NCBI GenBank assembly: GCA_031841125.1
Contig: CM063106.1
Span: 9,362,001-9,426,000, forward strand
DNA: 64,000 bases
Source of the DNA: Acanthococcus lagerstroemiae
Lineage: Eukaryota > Arthropoda > Insecta > Hemiptera > Eriococcidae
Reading direction: 5' to 3'
Shown here: piece after piece, positions 11,600-23,664 of the stretch
Layout of the letters: each line of letters begins with the position of its first letter
Position numbering within the stretch: position 1 is the stretch's first letter
Position numbers and translations under genes: made by a program
Notes under the pieces: generated by a model
Seen by the model: the letters and a program-made list of their open reading frames with translations, nothing else
Told to the model about the DNA's origin: nothing
Databases searched by the model: none

Positions 11600-11725
11600 A
11601 TCGAGTTCGTTATCTCTCGACCGCCCACCTTTGGGCATAGGCCTTAGCTATACGTCTCCATCTGTACTTGTCAAGGGCTGCTTGTTGCCAATGCACTCGT
11701 TAACTTTTTCCACAGTAGGTCAAAA
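11600..11725. repeat. Dispersed repeat fragment (ACCGCCCA...GGGCATAGGC)
   Basis: Contains ACCGCCCACCTTTGGGCATA followed by GGC and CTCCATCTGTACTTG. It resembles 42750-42900. Motifs of this kind are common near the 3' ends of RTE-type LINEs and derived SINEs, but I cannot assign it further. Confidence 0.45.
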
Positions 11726-14072
11726 TTTAGGCAGCATCTTTTCCCTTAAGTATTGACTTAACTCCCCAAGGTTTAAATGTTCCAAGTTCCTGGATCTATA
11801 TAATTTTAACGTCACTAGACTTTCAATTATTCAAAAATTCGTAATTTTTATGTCATTTTTATAAAATCTGAAGTTCAATTTTGAAAATGCAATAAGTGGG
11901 AAAATAAAGGTGTATCAATTACGACAACCATAGTTTATTATATGTTTTGTATAAGGTCGGTCTTCAGCTCTTCACCAGACACTCACGTTTTCCAATATTG
12001 TGGAATTTTTAGTAAGAAAAAATTAGGACATAATCTTTGATGAACAGTGTATTTGTATGTATCAATCATCAATGTCTCGCCCAATTCCTTATATCCCAAT
12101 TTTTTGGGGTGTGGTAATCTCTATTACGACTCCACTGTAAGTATTCCCTTGTCCTGATTGCTATGTCATAATGTATTTGAGAAGCATCCATAGGACCTCT
12201 TGAAGACCATTTCCGGCGTATCTGCTTTATGAAACAATCTCAAACTTTTCCTGATTGGATCGGATGAGGATCTTATCGAGTTTGGAAAATTGCTTAAGTA
12301 GGCATACCATAGAGCTGTACACTGAGAACTACCACAATCATTAAATTGTTGCCGCGTCAAAGGGCGCAGAAGTATCAAATGACAGCCAACTAACTTTTTG
12401 AATTTTTTCGAATACCGCAAAACGGCGCACCGGTCGCGCAAGGCTCAACCTGAGTAAACACGACAGTCGCGAAATCGAAACGGAAAAAATACATCGTATC
12501 ACTTTTCCGACATTAGCATATGTATTAGCCATTGTATACCCCGACTGTGTCAATAAAACGTGTTAAATAACTCGGTGTATAGGTAAAGTAAATACAAAAG
12601 AGGGAACAGCACAGACGCTGCACTAAAAGTAAATAATTACGTCGACGGTATGCCGAGGGAATAAATAAAGAAGCTATGCCCGAGTTGACTGCAATTATGA
12701 ATCCGGTTCGGTACATCCATCTCGACGATGTCTTCAACTTCCCTGTCCACCAGCGGCAGTTCGTCTTACTTCTTATTTACATAGCAGCTGCGACGAGCGC
12801 GTGTCTTATTTGCTACCGCGCTGAGTAGGTTGCTTCCATTTTGTATTTACATATTTTTGTCGGTTTTGTAAAAAGAGACGTCGCGAAGAAACTGTATCAC
12901 GTCGGCGTGACGTACACGTCTCGGCGATTTATGAGACGAGATGGCGAGATGCAGCTTCCTGAGCGCTGCAAGTTGGCCAGATTGAAACAGAGATCCTGTT
13001 TGTGCCGGAAGGAAATTGTATAAGGAGGATAGACCGAAATGCTGTTACCAATAATCGGGGGTAAAATTGATAATAGAGGGGTAACTTTAATAACTATGTG
13101 TTTCGATTATCACGCACTCTAGCGGCCGAACTAATGAAACTACAGCGCTCGTTTCCGTCTTGTTGAAAAAGGGAGTGATCGTTCTATTTTCTGTAGGCGG
13201 CGTAACCGAGAGTTTCCGAAGTTGGTAGCCCTGCGCTGCAAAGGTGATTGTGGACGTTATCACCATGAGACTGCATATAACTTGAATTCGCTTTTTCTAG
13301 TCAATAAAATGTTTCTTGCGGCTTATAATAGATCAATTTAGAGACTGAGGTCTCTAGTTTTCCTTTATGAACTTGAAACGGCTCCATTTGCTATGTATTA
13401 GTTGTTTACAAGCGCGTTTTGTACCAATGGTAATCTAACTAGAGCCAGTAAAGTGCATGAAATTGCCTTTCATTGTAAACGAGCGACTTCAAGCTTCAAT
13501 TTGACGTGTTATATGACTCAAGGAAACCTATTTTCAGCAATTGCGGAAGCTTCAAAGTATACAAATTTTACATGTATTCTTATGGGAACATCAACCTTGA
13601 TCACCTTTTCAGGAGGTCAACACTAGCGAACCTGGTCAAGGTAACGCCACCTATATTTTTCTTTCGGTATCAGTGATGTTTGCAGTGTTGTCATAATAAG
13701 GGTATGTAATACAATAGATATGATGGACTGATAACAGGGTGACAACTTTGTCATCCCAGTGGCATGGATACATTTAGTGTTGGTTTCTTTTACTTACTTG
13801 CCCAATAATTATTTTAATTCAAATCGATATTTGTCTTCATAATGCGAATTTAAGAGGCCGTTTTTTCATCTTTTCGACACCAATGTGCAGGATTTCATTG
13901 GAAGTTTTATTCCTGGAAATCGACAAAGTGGAAACGTCTGTTAAAGACCATTCAAGCATTCAGGTATAATCCATAATTTCTAAAGCACAGGTATATGCAA
14001 ATATACATATAATTTCATTACAAATAAACGTAAAATTTGATGCTCATAAGAAACGTCTTCCTTAGTTCACCA
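11726..14072. other. No gene identified
   Basis: Mixed-complexity DNA. The 12340-13030 part has more CG than its flanks and looks unique. No frame longer than about 90 codons is convincing and no known motif was seen. It could be host intergenic or intronic DNA. Confidence 0.35.
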
Positions 14073-14375
14073 TTATACACGATAAGAAAGTTGTCGCCCT
14101 GTTATCAGTCCATCCTGCTCCCACGCTTTACACTTAAACAGGGTGTGCCGGGGGTTGTCTTTCGCCGCTCGATCACAGTACGCGCACGTGGTGCTCGGAG
14201 CTATCACCGTCCGATGTAAGTACGTGCCAACGCTCCCGTGGCCACTCAGGACTTGGGTCAGGTGGAAGTTCAGTTCCCCGTGAGACCTGCCTGTCCGAGG
14301 TGACGTATCAGCGCTCGGGTCCACTCGCCCTTGGTCGACAGTATTGGGGATTGGGTTTCGGTAAATGAAGTTCAA
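14073..14375 (-). pseudogene. R1-like LINE ORF2, C-terminal zinc-finger fragment
   Basis: The minus-strand frame contains ELNFHLTQVLSGHG, TYLHRT and the CxxC-x8-H-x4-C finger (CAYC...HTLFKC followed by AW). This is the diagnostic C-terminal CCHC finger of R1-clade ORF2 proteins, which binds nucleic acid during target-primed reverse transcription. It is closely related to the copy at 48739-49617. The RT is missing; a dead fragment. Confidence 0.8.
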
Positions 14376-14712
14376 TGTTCAGGTACCACTACATTCTAAA
14401 GCTATATCAAGAAAATTAAACGAAGTCACGGTTCCGCCCATCGACATCAAAAATGCCGATCAACACCAAGAGTGGCTGACTAACACTGAGAATGTTACAA
14501 CAATGATGTCATCACGGCAATTCGCTATCGGTCTCAGTTGTGAGTGCATTTTTGTATTAAGTCAGAGTTTCGATTTCCCGTAGATTTTCTCGAATTCTTT
14601 TGCAATTACTGCTAAGGAATGGATAATCGACGTTGACATACTCATAATCAGTTTACTTGATAAACTACCAGATAGAAGTTTTTTTCACCGAAACATCTGA
14701 ATACTTATAATA

Positions 14713-15082
14713 GGGTTACCAACAGTTTACTTTCTGGCGTACTGGTTTGCTTTTTTGAGGCCAAGTTTGCAGTTTGCCAGCGTGAAGCAAGAGTTTGCTA
14801 TTTTTCAAATTTCATTTGTTATTTTAAAAAAAATAGATATTACTGTACGAATATGTTCAAAGAATCAAACTGATATCAGTCAGCAAATTATTATTTTATT
14901 TAATGTATGTGTAGTTAAAGAATATTAGAGAAAAAGAGAATATATTCTTCATTCAAAACATGATTTTGAGAAACGAGCAAAGCGAGTTCCGAGTCTGCTC
15001 GCTCGAGTTCACTTTTTTAGGAAAAAATTTGCTATTTTCCTGAGAGAAGTTGGCTTTTTTTAAAAAACAGAGTTGGCAACCC
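14713..15082. mobile_element. TA-flanked inverted-repeat element (GGGTTRCCAAC ends)
   Basis: Left end TAGGGTTACCAACAG and right end GTTGGCAACCCTA are imperfect inverted repeats, with TA on both outer sides (14711-14712 and 15083-15084). Internal terminal-region repeats with GTTTGCTATTTT occur on both sides. A TA duplication and short ends fit Tc1/mariner-type non-autonomous elements. No coding capacity. Confidence 0.7.
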
Positions 15083-15189
15083 TAACTTATAACAACAGTA
15101 CCATGAAAAAAATCTTCATTACTAGTCGGCGCTGCTGACTTTTCTTTAAACAAAATTTTTAGTAAAAACTTGCTGTTTTAAATTATTTA

Positions 15190-15800
15190 CCCCGAATTAT
15201 GACTAAGACGCTGTAGTACAGGACGACAACAAGAATCGATCCCGCCGGCAACACGAGCGATAGTGACGGAATGATCAGCCGTCTCGCGCCAGCCATCTTG
15301 GTTCCGGTACTGCTGAAGAATGGAAGTTGATCGAACCGGGTGTCGGCCTTTGTTTCGGCTATCATGAAGAAGATGCAGACAGGAGTGGTCGAGGCAGAGG
15401 ACCGACGGAAAAGGCTCGGCCCACACCGGACACAACGACTCTGTGCCATCCTAGAACTGCTGCAGCTCCTGCGGACCCCGGCAGGGCTCACTCCGCTATC
15501 ACCACCTTCCTGTGTCGCCACACGTACCGTGATGAGGAGGTAAGGGGTGAACGAAGGTAGCGTGTCCGTCTGTGGTGCACCCGAATTCCAAGTTAATGCT
15601 AGGTGAGCGTTGCCTCGGTCAGTAGGGTGTCCCGTAGTGGCCCTGGCAAGCCAGCGTGAATCCGAAGCGGAGAGGTGAAAGGGGGGCTCGGGCCAACCTC
15701 AGTGCGTCCCTCTGGTCATTGATGCGATACTCGAAAGGGTAGTTTCTGGGACCAGGAGTGTATGGGGAGCCACTTTGGCATGCGTGCATCGCCGTACGCT
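15190..15800 (+). mobile_element. R1-like LINE, 3' end, family 2
   Basis: Plus-strand GC-rich copy: coding remnant including VSAFVSAIMKKMQ, then the 3' non-coding part with GGTCAGTAGGG, GATGCGATACTCGAAAGGGT and GCCACTTTGGCATGCGTGCA. It is colinear with 10545-11170 and with the tail of 48739-49617. 5'-truncated. A target duplication was not identified. Confidence 0.8.
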
Positions 15801-16374
15801 TCTCCAAAAGAATCCCCAATACTGATGTCAGGAGGATCTGAAGAAATAGGACAATGAGAATCGACATCTGATGAGTGTAGAGCACCAGTATGAAGACAGT
15901 GTAGTTCTACAGAGTGGTAAATAGAGCTCATCAGTATCGATATTTCTGTGGGACGAACAGGAGGGCCCTGGAGTATCAACGAGAGCTGGTACCACTACTT
16001 CCTTCCTTGGTCTTCCCTGTCGTTTTACGGACTATGGTACAGATATGATGACGTATCCGGAATTACCTGATTGTACTTTCTTTGGTTTTATTATTTTCCA
16101 AGTAACCCCGATTCAAAACACGATGAATATCTTGACAATGAAGAGATAGAATGACGATTACAGTTGTTTTCTAATTAAAACCAATTTCCAGCTTAGATCA
16201 AAAATTACTTGTACTTAGAAATGTTCATGGGAAATATATACCTATATTTCTATTATCTTTCCAACACTTCACACAGAACCTACTAGGATTTATATGCGAC
16301 AATTCACCTCTCAAATTGTTCGTTATGGTCTCCACTACACGTTCCGCTAGGGCTCCGTAAACGTTGTCTAGGTA
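15801..16374. other. No gene identified
   Basis: AT-rich DNA between two mobile elements; nothing recognised. Confidence 0.4.
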
Positions 16375-16865
16375 TACAAATTACGAGAAGGCAAATTTGC
16401 TCCAAAGTAAATTTAATGAATTTTAATCACATCCCGACGTTTCGACAATCTCGCTGTCATTTTCAGGTAACAAACATGTACAGACTGAGCCAACGAACGA
16501 AATCCGTGGTCTAAATGCTAGCAAACTAAAAGATAGAACGAAGAAAGACAAACTCTCTGGTTTAATTTATAAAACAATAAAAAAAAAAAAAGGGATGAGA
16601 CAACATGAACTTGATAATATGAATAATAAAAATGTTTACCAGCTTATCTGATCATGCTCTTTTTTCAATCATACGCTTAAATTTAAGCAATGTGAAATTT
16701 TATAGTCATTATGCAGGATAAAAACTGTGATAGAAAAATGTTGTATTCATAGATCATCTAATAATATTAATATTTACACTGATTTGGATAAAATTAAACC
16801 GTTTTACAGTATTTTAATTTCAATTGGTTAACATTACTCCTATCTCTTTGTATTATGTTCGTGTA

Positions 16866-17123
16866 CCCGATGCGCTGTCAGTTACCCTCTAGTTACCCAA
16901 TTACCCACAGAAAAGTTATCCATTTGTTACCCTACGGTTACCCTCAGATTAGATACCCTTGTTCTCCTTTAGTTACCCGGGTAACTGGCGGGACACTACG
17001 CAATTAGTTACCTTTTAGTTACCTGCGGTGGAAATGTTACCCTGTTGTTACCATCAGTTACCCTCAGATTACCTTTGTTCCCCACCAATTACCCGGGTAA
17101 CTGGTGGGATTTTGCACGTCGGG
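16866..17123 (-). mobile_element. GTTACC-rich MITE, dimeric form (copy A)
   Basis: Ends CCCGATGCGC and GCACGTCGGG, flanked by TA on both sides (16864-16865, 17124-17125). It is two head-to-tail units, each made of GTTACC hexamers and an AGTTACCCGGGTAACT-like palindrome. The fused junction reads GGGACACTACGCAATTAG. It is inserted inside the long-armed element at 16375-17277. Confidence 0.85.
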
Positions 17124-17188
17124 TACTTGGTATTTAGACATATAGACCACGGATTTCGTTCGTTGGTTCAGTCTGTAGTATTTGTTAC

Positions 17189-17217
17189 CTGAAGATGACA
17201 GCGACTGTCGAAACGTC
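17189..17217 (+). ncRNA. Hammerhead-ribozyme-like motif
   Basis: Reads CTGAAGA, then a 5-bp stem GACAG/CTGTC closed by CGA, then GAAAC, then GTC. This is the order of the hammerhead core (CUGANGA, stem II, GAAA, minimal stem III, GUC). One extra U lies between the CUGANGA box and stem II, and stem III has no loop, so cleavage as a monomer is doubtful. The opposite arm (minus strand, about 16434-16468) has the same layout but CTGAAAA, losing the conserved G. Similar motifs are known from Penelope-like terminal repeats and retrozymes. Activity is inference. Confidence 0.4.
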
Positions 17218-17306
17218 GGGATGAGATTAAAGTTAATTAAATTTACTTTGGAGCAATTTGGCTTTTCGTAATTTGTATAAAATCGTTCTCCTCTGCTTTA
17301 TTAGTA

Positions 17307-17448
17307 TTTGTATAGGCATGCTTGGTCGCCATTTTTATCCTTTCATTACCCGTGCAATCTCAATCTTCGCGCCCGTTCTGTGATGCTTTCACTTGTTATT
17401 GTGGGGAAAGAACGGATCAAAATGGCAAATGAGCATGCCCATACAAAG
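17307..17448. mobile_element. Short inverted-repeat MITE
   Basis: Left TTTGTATAGGCATGCTTGG...GCCATTTTTATCC pairs with right GGATCAAAATGGC...GAGCATGCCCATACAAAG over about 35 bp. The ~70-bp middle is non-coding. It faintly resembles the ends of the 6306-6470 element (GAGTATGCT...CCATTTT). Confidence 0.7.
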
Positions 17449-17624
17449 TTTACACAGCAGTTACTCAGTGCTACCATCACAACCCAAAAACGTGAATTTC
17501 CCAATTAGTCCCTCGATTCCAAATAGCCTTATCGTATAGTATGAAAAAAAAAAATGATTTACACTCTATACTTTAAGCAGAAGAAAAATTTGAAATTCAA
17601 ATGTTGATTTCCGGAGTTATCCTT

Positions 17625-19388
17625 ACACTGAAAGAACAATCCAGTAATGTTTCCAAAAAAAAAGGTAATGGTTAATGAGATCCTGGGACAACACTCAAAC
17701 ACATTTACCATTCCCGACATAAGGCAGTAAGAGGTAGAAAATAGTGTTAGAACTGTTTCTGGGTAAATCTGTAACCATTATATTCCATTAATTAACGGAC
17801 TGAGATGAATACAATGATCATTCCTGTATGGGTCCGTACCCGTTATATTCCGTTAGTTAACAGATAAAGAGCAACACAGTAATTATTCCTGTTTGAGTAT
17901 GAAACGCTTCACAGCAACCCATGAATCATTAAACAGACTTTTTGTAATCATTACTGAAGAACTTAGGGACCCCGTGTAGATTGTGATATAATGATTGAGC
18001 AAAAGCACAGCAATGATTACATAGTTCTTTGTTAACCACTGCTGATCTGGATACGTCGCTATTCATGTGTCGTTTTGTAAGCATTCATCAATTCTTCATT
18101 AACCATCGCTGATTTTGGCACGTAGCTATTCATGTGTCCTTTTATACGCATTTATGAATTGTACGGGAACCATTCACTTCTTTCTGGAGTAGTGTTGCCC
18201 CTCATATGCATTCATTGCTAAGAAACAATTGTCTCATAATTTTACATAAACCCGAAAACTGTTGCCCATACAAAATTAACTGAGCGTTCGTGGCCTGCCT
18301 GAAAAATATCGATTCTGAAAAAGAGAGGGGTCTCTTCATTCACTTCAGAGTCGCCTCAATCACTACTGCTGGCAAATGTGGCATAAGAACGAGTCTGATC
18401 ACTTTCTCGCATTCTTAAAAAGCACGTGATAGTGATACCTTTGTCATTCCTCCACTCGAACAGCAACTACTTACAGTCCGCGACTTTTTGTGAATTCCGA
18501 CAATATCCAGGGACGTAGATCACAAAACACGGGTATCTATCTACATTGTATAGGTACGCTAATAGAGTGTAATTTTGGATAAAAGGAACGCTTATACTCG
18601 ATCCGTAGTAGTGAAAGTGCGGGCAAAGCGAGTACGAGTATGTTACCAGCACCGTTCATTTTAATGTTGTCAGAAGCAAAGAATACAATAACTGATGCAT
18701 AAAATTACTTACCAATATTCTCAGAATCCATTACATAAGTATCTGAGCAAACTATCACGAAAATTAATAAAAAAACTAAATTGCAACTAAGGTACACGTA
18801 CACTCGCCTTGCTAGTCAGAAACAGCATGCGAAGATGAAAAAGCTTATTAACCACTAGTGCAAAATGATGGCGCCAGACACTTCAGTAATCTGACCTTGT
18901 TATATACGGTGCTCCAGCAAATTATCATGTCCTGCAGCTTCCTCTGTAACGGCTACAACACTAAACAGTAACGGCTACAATGTCAAACAGTAGCCATTAC
19001 CGTGCATATCAGTATCCACTAAATCATATTCATTGTTGAGTACCAGCAGTGTAATGTCTCCTGTACATTTCAGAATGAGGGAATGGATACGATGTTCACT
19101 GCATTGATTATTGTATTCTAAAGGTAATCTGTGCATGACTACATCTCATTATGTTTACAGACATTGTACCTACATGAATCATTACTGAACAACTCAGTAA
19201 ACGTTTTTTAATACTCTGGTAATAATTAACTCGTTAGAATGATTCCGGGACAATTCAGCTCTCAGTGCCATATGCACCATAATGATTGCCGGAATTCATT
19301 AAAAATTGCATTTCTCAGACTCCATTACTGAATTTACTGGAGTAGTTACTGAATGTACCAGAGCAGTTAATGAGCTGTTCTTTCAGTG
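17625..19388. mobile_element. 1.76-kb non-autonomous inverted-repeat element
   Basis: Terminal inverted repeat CACTGAAAGAACA at both ends (left plus strand, right reverse complement), bounded by TA. The interior is full of variants of CAGTAATG/CATTACTG, most densely near the ends. It also has two long direct repeats: CTGCTGATCTGGATACGTCG-type units at about 18033-18165 and TTATATTCCATTAATTAACG-type units at about 17780-17862. No transposase frame; subterminal repeats like these are typical transposase-binding regions of DNA transposons. Confidence 0.65.
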
Positions 19389-19479
19389 TACATAACCCGT
19401 TATACGTCTGTGTGATCCAAAATTTGCGAGAACAAAAATTCAGAACCATCCATATGGCTGAAAAGTCTTTCCGGCCACT

Positions 19480-19590
19480 GATGCAATACTCGAAAGGGTA
19501 TAGTTTCCAGGGCCGGGGGGGCTGTGTCCCAAGGGCCATTTTGGCATGCATGCATCCCCATACATCCCACCGGAAATTATCGCTGAAAAG
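19480..19590 (+). mobile_element. R1-like LINE, extreme 3' fragment
   Basis: Matches only the last ~110 bp of the R1-like tail (GATGCAATACTCGAAAGGGT, then GGCATGCATGCATCCCCATA, then CATCCCACC). Strongly 5'-truncated. Confidence 0.7.
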
Positions 19591-19619
19591 TAAAAGGTGA
19601 AAGATTTATATGTACTGAA

Positions 19620-19690
19620 GAGGCCAGGGGTGCGGTGTCTCCGGGACCACTTAGGCAAGCGTGCATCGCCATACGTCCCACCAGACATTA
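19620..19690 (+). mobile_element. R1-like LINE, second extreme 3' fragment
   Basis: A second copy of the same tail only about 30 bp downstream in the same orientation, ending CGTCCCACCAGACATTATTA. It may be an independent insertion near the first. Confidence 0.65.
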
Positions 19691-21290
19691 TTATGGCAGA
19701 AAAGTATTGAAAACCTGCACGAGCAAGAAATTAAAATAACCATGGGGCAATTTAGCTCTGATATGTAAGGTAGCAGCTTCCAGGTGTCGACTGATGCCAT
19801 AGAAAAACAAAAGAACTCGCTATTTCGCATCGTACATTTATAACCCTTCAGCACTCTTGTCCGGCTAAGCTTCTCAGTGCAGCCATATGGCTGCAAAATC
19901 TGCAGTTACGCTAACCGTTTTATGACCGCCGGTCAGTCGTCGATTACCGAACATAAAACAGTAAAATAAAGTTTAACTTGAAACGAATCGGTGGCGTCTG
20001 AATTACAATTAGATAAACCCCTAATCTAGCCGAAGAAAAGTAGCTTCGGTAATAAACGTCACCTACCGATTTAGTGTACAATATTTTTACGACTTAATTA
20101 GGCTATAAGGATTTGGAAACAAACGTGATACCGAATATTTTTTACCTTCTTGGAAAAAAGAGAAAAAGAAAAGGAACAGGGCTAATTCCTTTACTAATAC
20201 CTTCGCGGCATTCGAAACAACGTAACAGCGACAAAACGTCTAATTTGATGGTATTTTATAGTCAAGATGTAAATACCGAAGAGCTGAGAAGATGAAAAAA
20301 CCGGGCGGAGCTGCCACATCGTAAAGAGTCCGTTTTCGAAAAAATGATAATCGTGTCTCGTAATAAATTCAAATCGTGTATCTGCGATAATAAACCTGTT
20401 ACAACGTTTATCACTTAGGTTTCGTTTCTTTCTTACTTTATGGCTGTTATTGAAGTGAGAAGATATCCTTTCGGACCGGTGTTCTTTCAATTTTCCTTTA
20501 ATTTGTCGCCCTTAGTTACCGGACGATATTTCGTCTTTCAATTTGGGAACGTAATTTATCGTTTGGGATTTAATTTGGTGACCGGTAACGAGAATTGCAC
20601 TCTTTACAAAACCGAAGGTAATTAACCAGTTCTCGCTTTAAATATCGGCTCAGGAAATTTTGGGAAAATAAAGACGTTTTCGAATTTGGCCGACATTTCT
20701 TGAGGACGGCCATTAATGTGAACCTTATTTGGATCGCCTATTTGAAAACAATTTCGCTTTATTTCCCTCGAAAAAGAATACAAGGGAGAATGCTATTGAA
20801 CGTGTATATATTTGGTCAATCGAGTGATAAAACAACCAGAATGCAATTACTAGACGTGTCACGTTTTTCAATGCATGTTTTAACATGCGCAGTCCTGTTG
20901 GGTTTTGGAAAACTAATGAACGATATCAGTCTTGAGGTATTTACCGGTTTTCTCTAACTGAATGTTTTCTTGTTTTCAGGCCCTAGAAACCAGGAGTTCG
21001 GTGTTGAATCTGAATCGCTGTGTATATTTTAATACCGTTATAGTGCACATACCACGGACATCGGCACGATATTAAATAAAATTTAACCAGTACTATTTCC
21101 ACGAGTTTACATGATCTACAAGTCATTTAAAGACACTAAAATGCGGATTTGTACAAATATCAAACGGTACAGCCGTAAGGGATGAAATGACTAAACAAGT
21201 CGATTTGTGTGTTTTTACCGGTTCCGTTGTGCAGTTGCAACGTTGTAATTTCGTTTCGTTTTTATTACCGTTACATTATTATAGGAAGAA
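19691..21290. other. No gene identified; unique-looking DNA
   Basis: Includes a more complex, CG-containing part (about 19900-20700) without repeats shared elsewhere in the window. Short frames up to about 98 codons lack recognisable motifs. Possibly host intergenic or intronic sequence. Confidence 0.35.
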
Positions 21291-21617
21291 GGACCCTAAG
21301 AGTGCGCACCTAACAGAAAAATTTTTATTGCTCAGTTAGTTTTATACGTGGAATTTGCTGACATTTTGATATAATGTGGAAAAACTATCAGTTTTCCTGC
21401 CCTTCTTTTTTTCTGTCTTCAAAATGTTAAACCATTAAATTAAAAGATGTAGGTAACTGTTTCCCCAGAAAAAGTCACATGCGCACTCTTGGGAACACTG
21501 CGCAACACATATCCTGAAAGTGCGCATTATTTTACGAAAAAGTCGTCACTACATAGATAAGTCACACACATTGTTGGAATTGTCTTTATTCAAAATAAAA
21601 ATGAAACATTAAAACAA

Positions 21618-22694
21618 GAGTAATCCCAGAGGAAGAGTGCTTCGTAACTCAATACTCCAAGCCCGCTGTCACAGTACTGCTCTTGGAAGTCTTACATACT
21701 GGCCATCGGATCCCAGCAAGCGACCGGATACAATAGACTTCTTCATTGCCAAAGGTCTCCCACTAACGCAACTCTTCAAAACTGAATGCTATGCTAATCT
21801 CAGCTCCGACCATATTCCAGTGCTGCTTAAATACTCAAGTTTACCAATTGAGGATGTACGACCACCAATATGTAATAAAACCACGAGCTAGGACCGGTAT
21901 CGCGAACTTCTAGATGATGCCATAATGCCCAACACAAAGATCTCATCTAATGCTGACCTGGACGCTGCGGCTGAAAATCTGTCACAGCTGATGAGCCAAG
22001 CTATCAAAAGCTGTTTAGAGTACAAAACCAGGGTTCCGATTAATTTTGAATACCCAAACTTCATCCGTAACCTAGTCAAAAGAAGGCGATGCGCGAGAAA
22101 GGCATGGCAAAGAAGTACTTTGGACAGGAAGTTAATATTTCACAGAATATCAAGAGACACGGCCAAAGCCATCAGACAATGGCAAAACAGCTCGTTTACC
22201 AGCTACATCGAATCACTAGCTCCATCACAAAAAGCCAACTATTCGCTCTGGACAGCAACAAAGCGCCTTCGAAAACCACCACCTCTTAACCCTCTACTTA
22301 AGAAACCTGACAGCTCTTGGGCACGCAGCAACGCAGAAAAGGCCGAATTGTTTGCTGAACATTTTCAAGACGACACTCGCACAAGTGTCATTTCAAGCCT
22401 CCCAGCAGGCAACGAGGGAATCATTCGCCCAACCTCACCACTCGAGGTGGCCAAAACGATTGACAAACTGCGAACGCGCAAATCACCCGGGCATGACCAA
22501 CTTTCCCCGGGGATGTTTCGAGAATTGTCCAAAAAAGCAATCATTCTTCTCACCAAGATAATTAATGCCTGCTTCCGACTTCGATACGTGCCCGGTACTT
22601 GGAAAATTGCCAACATGATAGTCCTGCCGAAACCGGCAAAGAGCCAACGGTCATAGGCTCTTACAGACCAATCTCCCTCCTGCCGATTGCAGCT
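21618..22694 (+). pseudogene. Jockey ORF2, endonuclease end and RT N-terminal half
   Basis: The endonuclease end shows TYWPSDPSKRPDTIDFFI and LSSDHIPVLL, the usual closing motif of Jockey endonucleases. After a single in-frame TAG at 21889 the same frame continues through the linker (YSLWTATKRLRKPP, DSSWARSNAEKAELFAEHF) into RT region 1 (KSPGHDQL) and region 2. A one-base deletion near 22635 shifts the frame just before GSYRPISLLPIAA, after which the DNA element is inserted. Nonsense, frameshift and insertion make it non-functional. Confidence 0.88.
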
Positions 22695-23364
22695 GGGTAA
22701 TTCTCAGAAAAGTGCGATAGTTTGCGTGTCAGCTATTTTCTCAGCATTATACTCTTTTCAGAAAATTAAAAATAATAGATTGGTATGTTTATGATTCTTT
22801 CTGCTCGACGCAATTGTGTAGAACCCCATACCCCTCCCCCCTTTAGCGGAAAATGAGCTCAAAGGGCAAAAACTTCCATCAACGTGGACGAGGCTAGCAT
22901 TTCTTGAAATCATTATTCATTTTTTCACCCTATGCAGAACGAATATTTTTTTGAAATTAAAGGCCAAAGTTCTTCTCAACCCATCACTCTACACGTTGAC
23001 ATGCATTTGAGCGGCCTTTAGTACATTTAAAGGTCGCCTCAAAAGCCATGAAGGTTTATGGCTGGTGTAAATTCCATCTCCGTGGTCATTTTTTCGTTCT
23101 TACGCATGGCCATCCTGATTCCATATCTAATGTTCGAAACTGGCTGCTTAGCTTCAAATCTGTGTCGAGAACTTCGAGCCATGATCGAATTCAACGTCGG
23201 AGTTGAGTTAACTTGTCCACAACTAATTATCTGTGAAAATGAGCGCATTTACAATTCTGCATATCTATCACCGTGGCTTATCAGTTCTTTCCGACAATTT
23301 TCGCTGTCAACCTGAAAATGCGAAAGAAAACTGTTAAATGTAAGTATAAAAGAAATATATAGGC

Positions 23365-23664
23365 GATTTAAAAATAAGAATTATATTTGCGAGTTTCAAA
23401 TGAAAATTCATAGGAATTATTCTTTCAACGTGGCTAACTCTTTCTTTTCCTCATCCGTGGTCATTCGGAATTTTTTAGTTATTTTGAATTTCTAACATCG
23501 GACATGGTTTTGATAGGTGATTGATTGTGTCGCTGATACGCTGAAGGATGGCTATATCATCCGAATGACCACGGATGAGGAAAAGAAAGAGTTAGCCACG
23601 TTGAAAGAATAATTCCTAAGAATTCTCATTTGAGACTCGCAAATATAATTTTTATTTTTAAATA
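23365..23664. repeat. Large palindrome inside the 22695-24549 element
   Basis: Arms 23365-23468 and 23561-23664 are near-perfect reverse complements. They contain TTATATTTGCGAG, TCTTTCAACGTGGCTAAC and CATCCGTGGTCATTCGG, around a ~92-bp spacer. The transcript would form a long hairpin. Confidence 0.85.

Larger units (their letters stand above)
16375..17277. mobile_element. Inverted-repeat element with hammerhead-like motif in its arms
   Basis: Arms of about 138 bp (16375-16512 and 17140-17277) are reverse complements with few differences. Both start TACAAATTACGARAAG and contain CCCGACGTTTCGACA. TA lies on each outer side (16373-16374 and 17278-17279). The central part is AT-rich and non-coding, and a GTTACC-rich MITE sits inside (16866-17123). 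Without that insertion the element is about 645 bp. The arms carry a ribozyme-like motif (see 17189-17217). The arrangement could derive from a Penelope-like terminal region or be a TA-targeting MITE. Confidence 0.75.

Noticed and set aside
14073..14375. Host zinc-finger gene
   Set aside because: The finger spacing and the LNFHLTQVLSGHG block are those of R1-clade ORF2 tails found elsewhere in the window.
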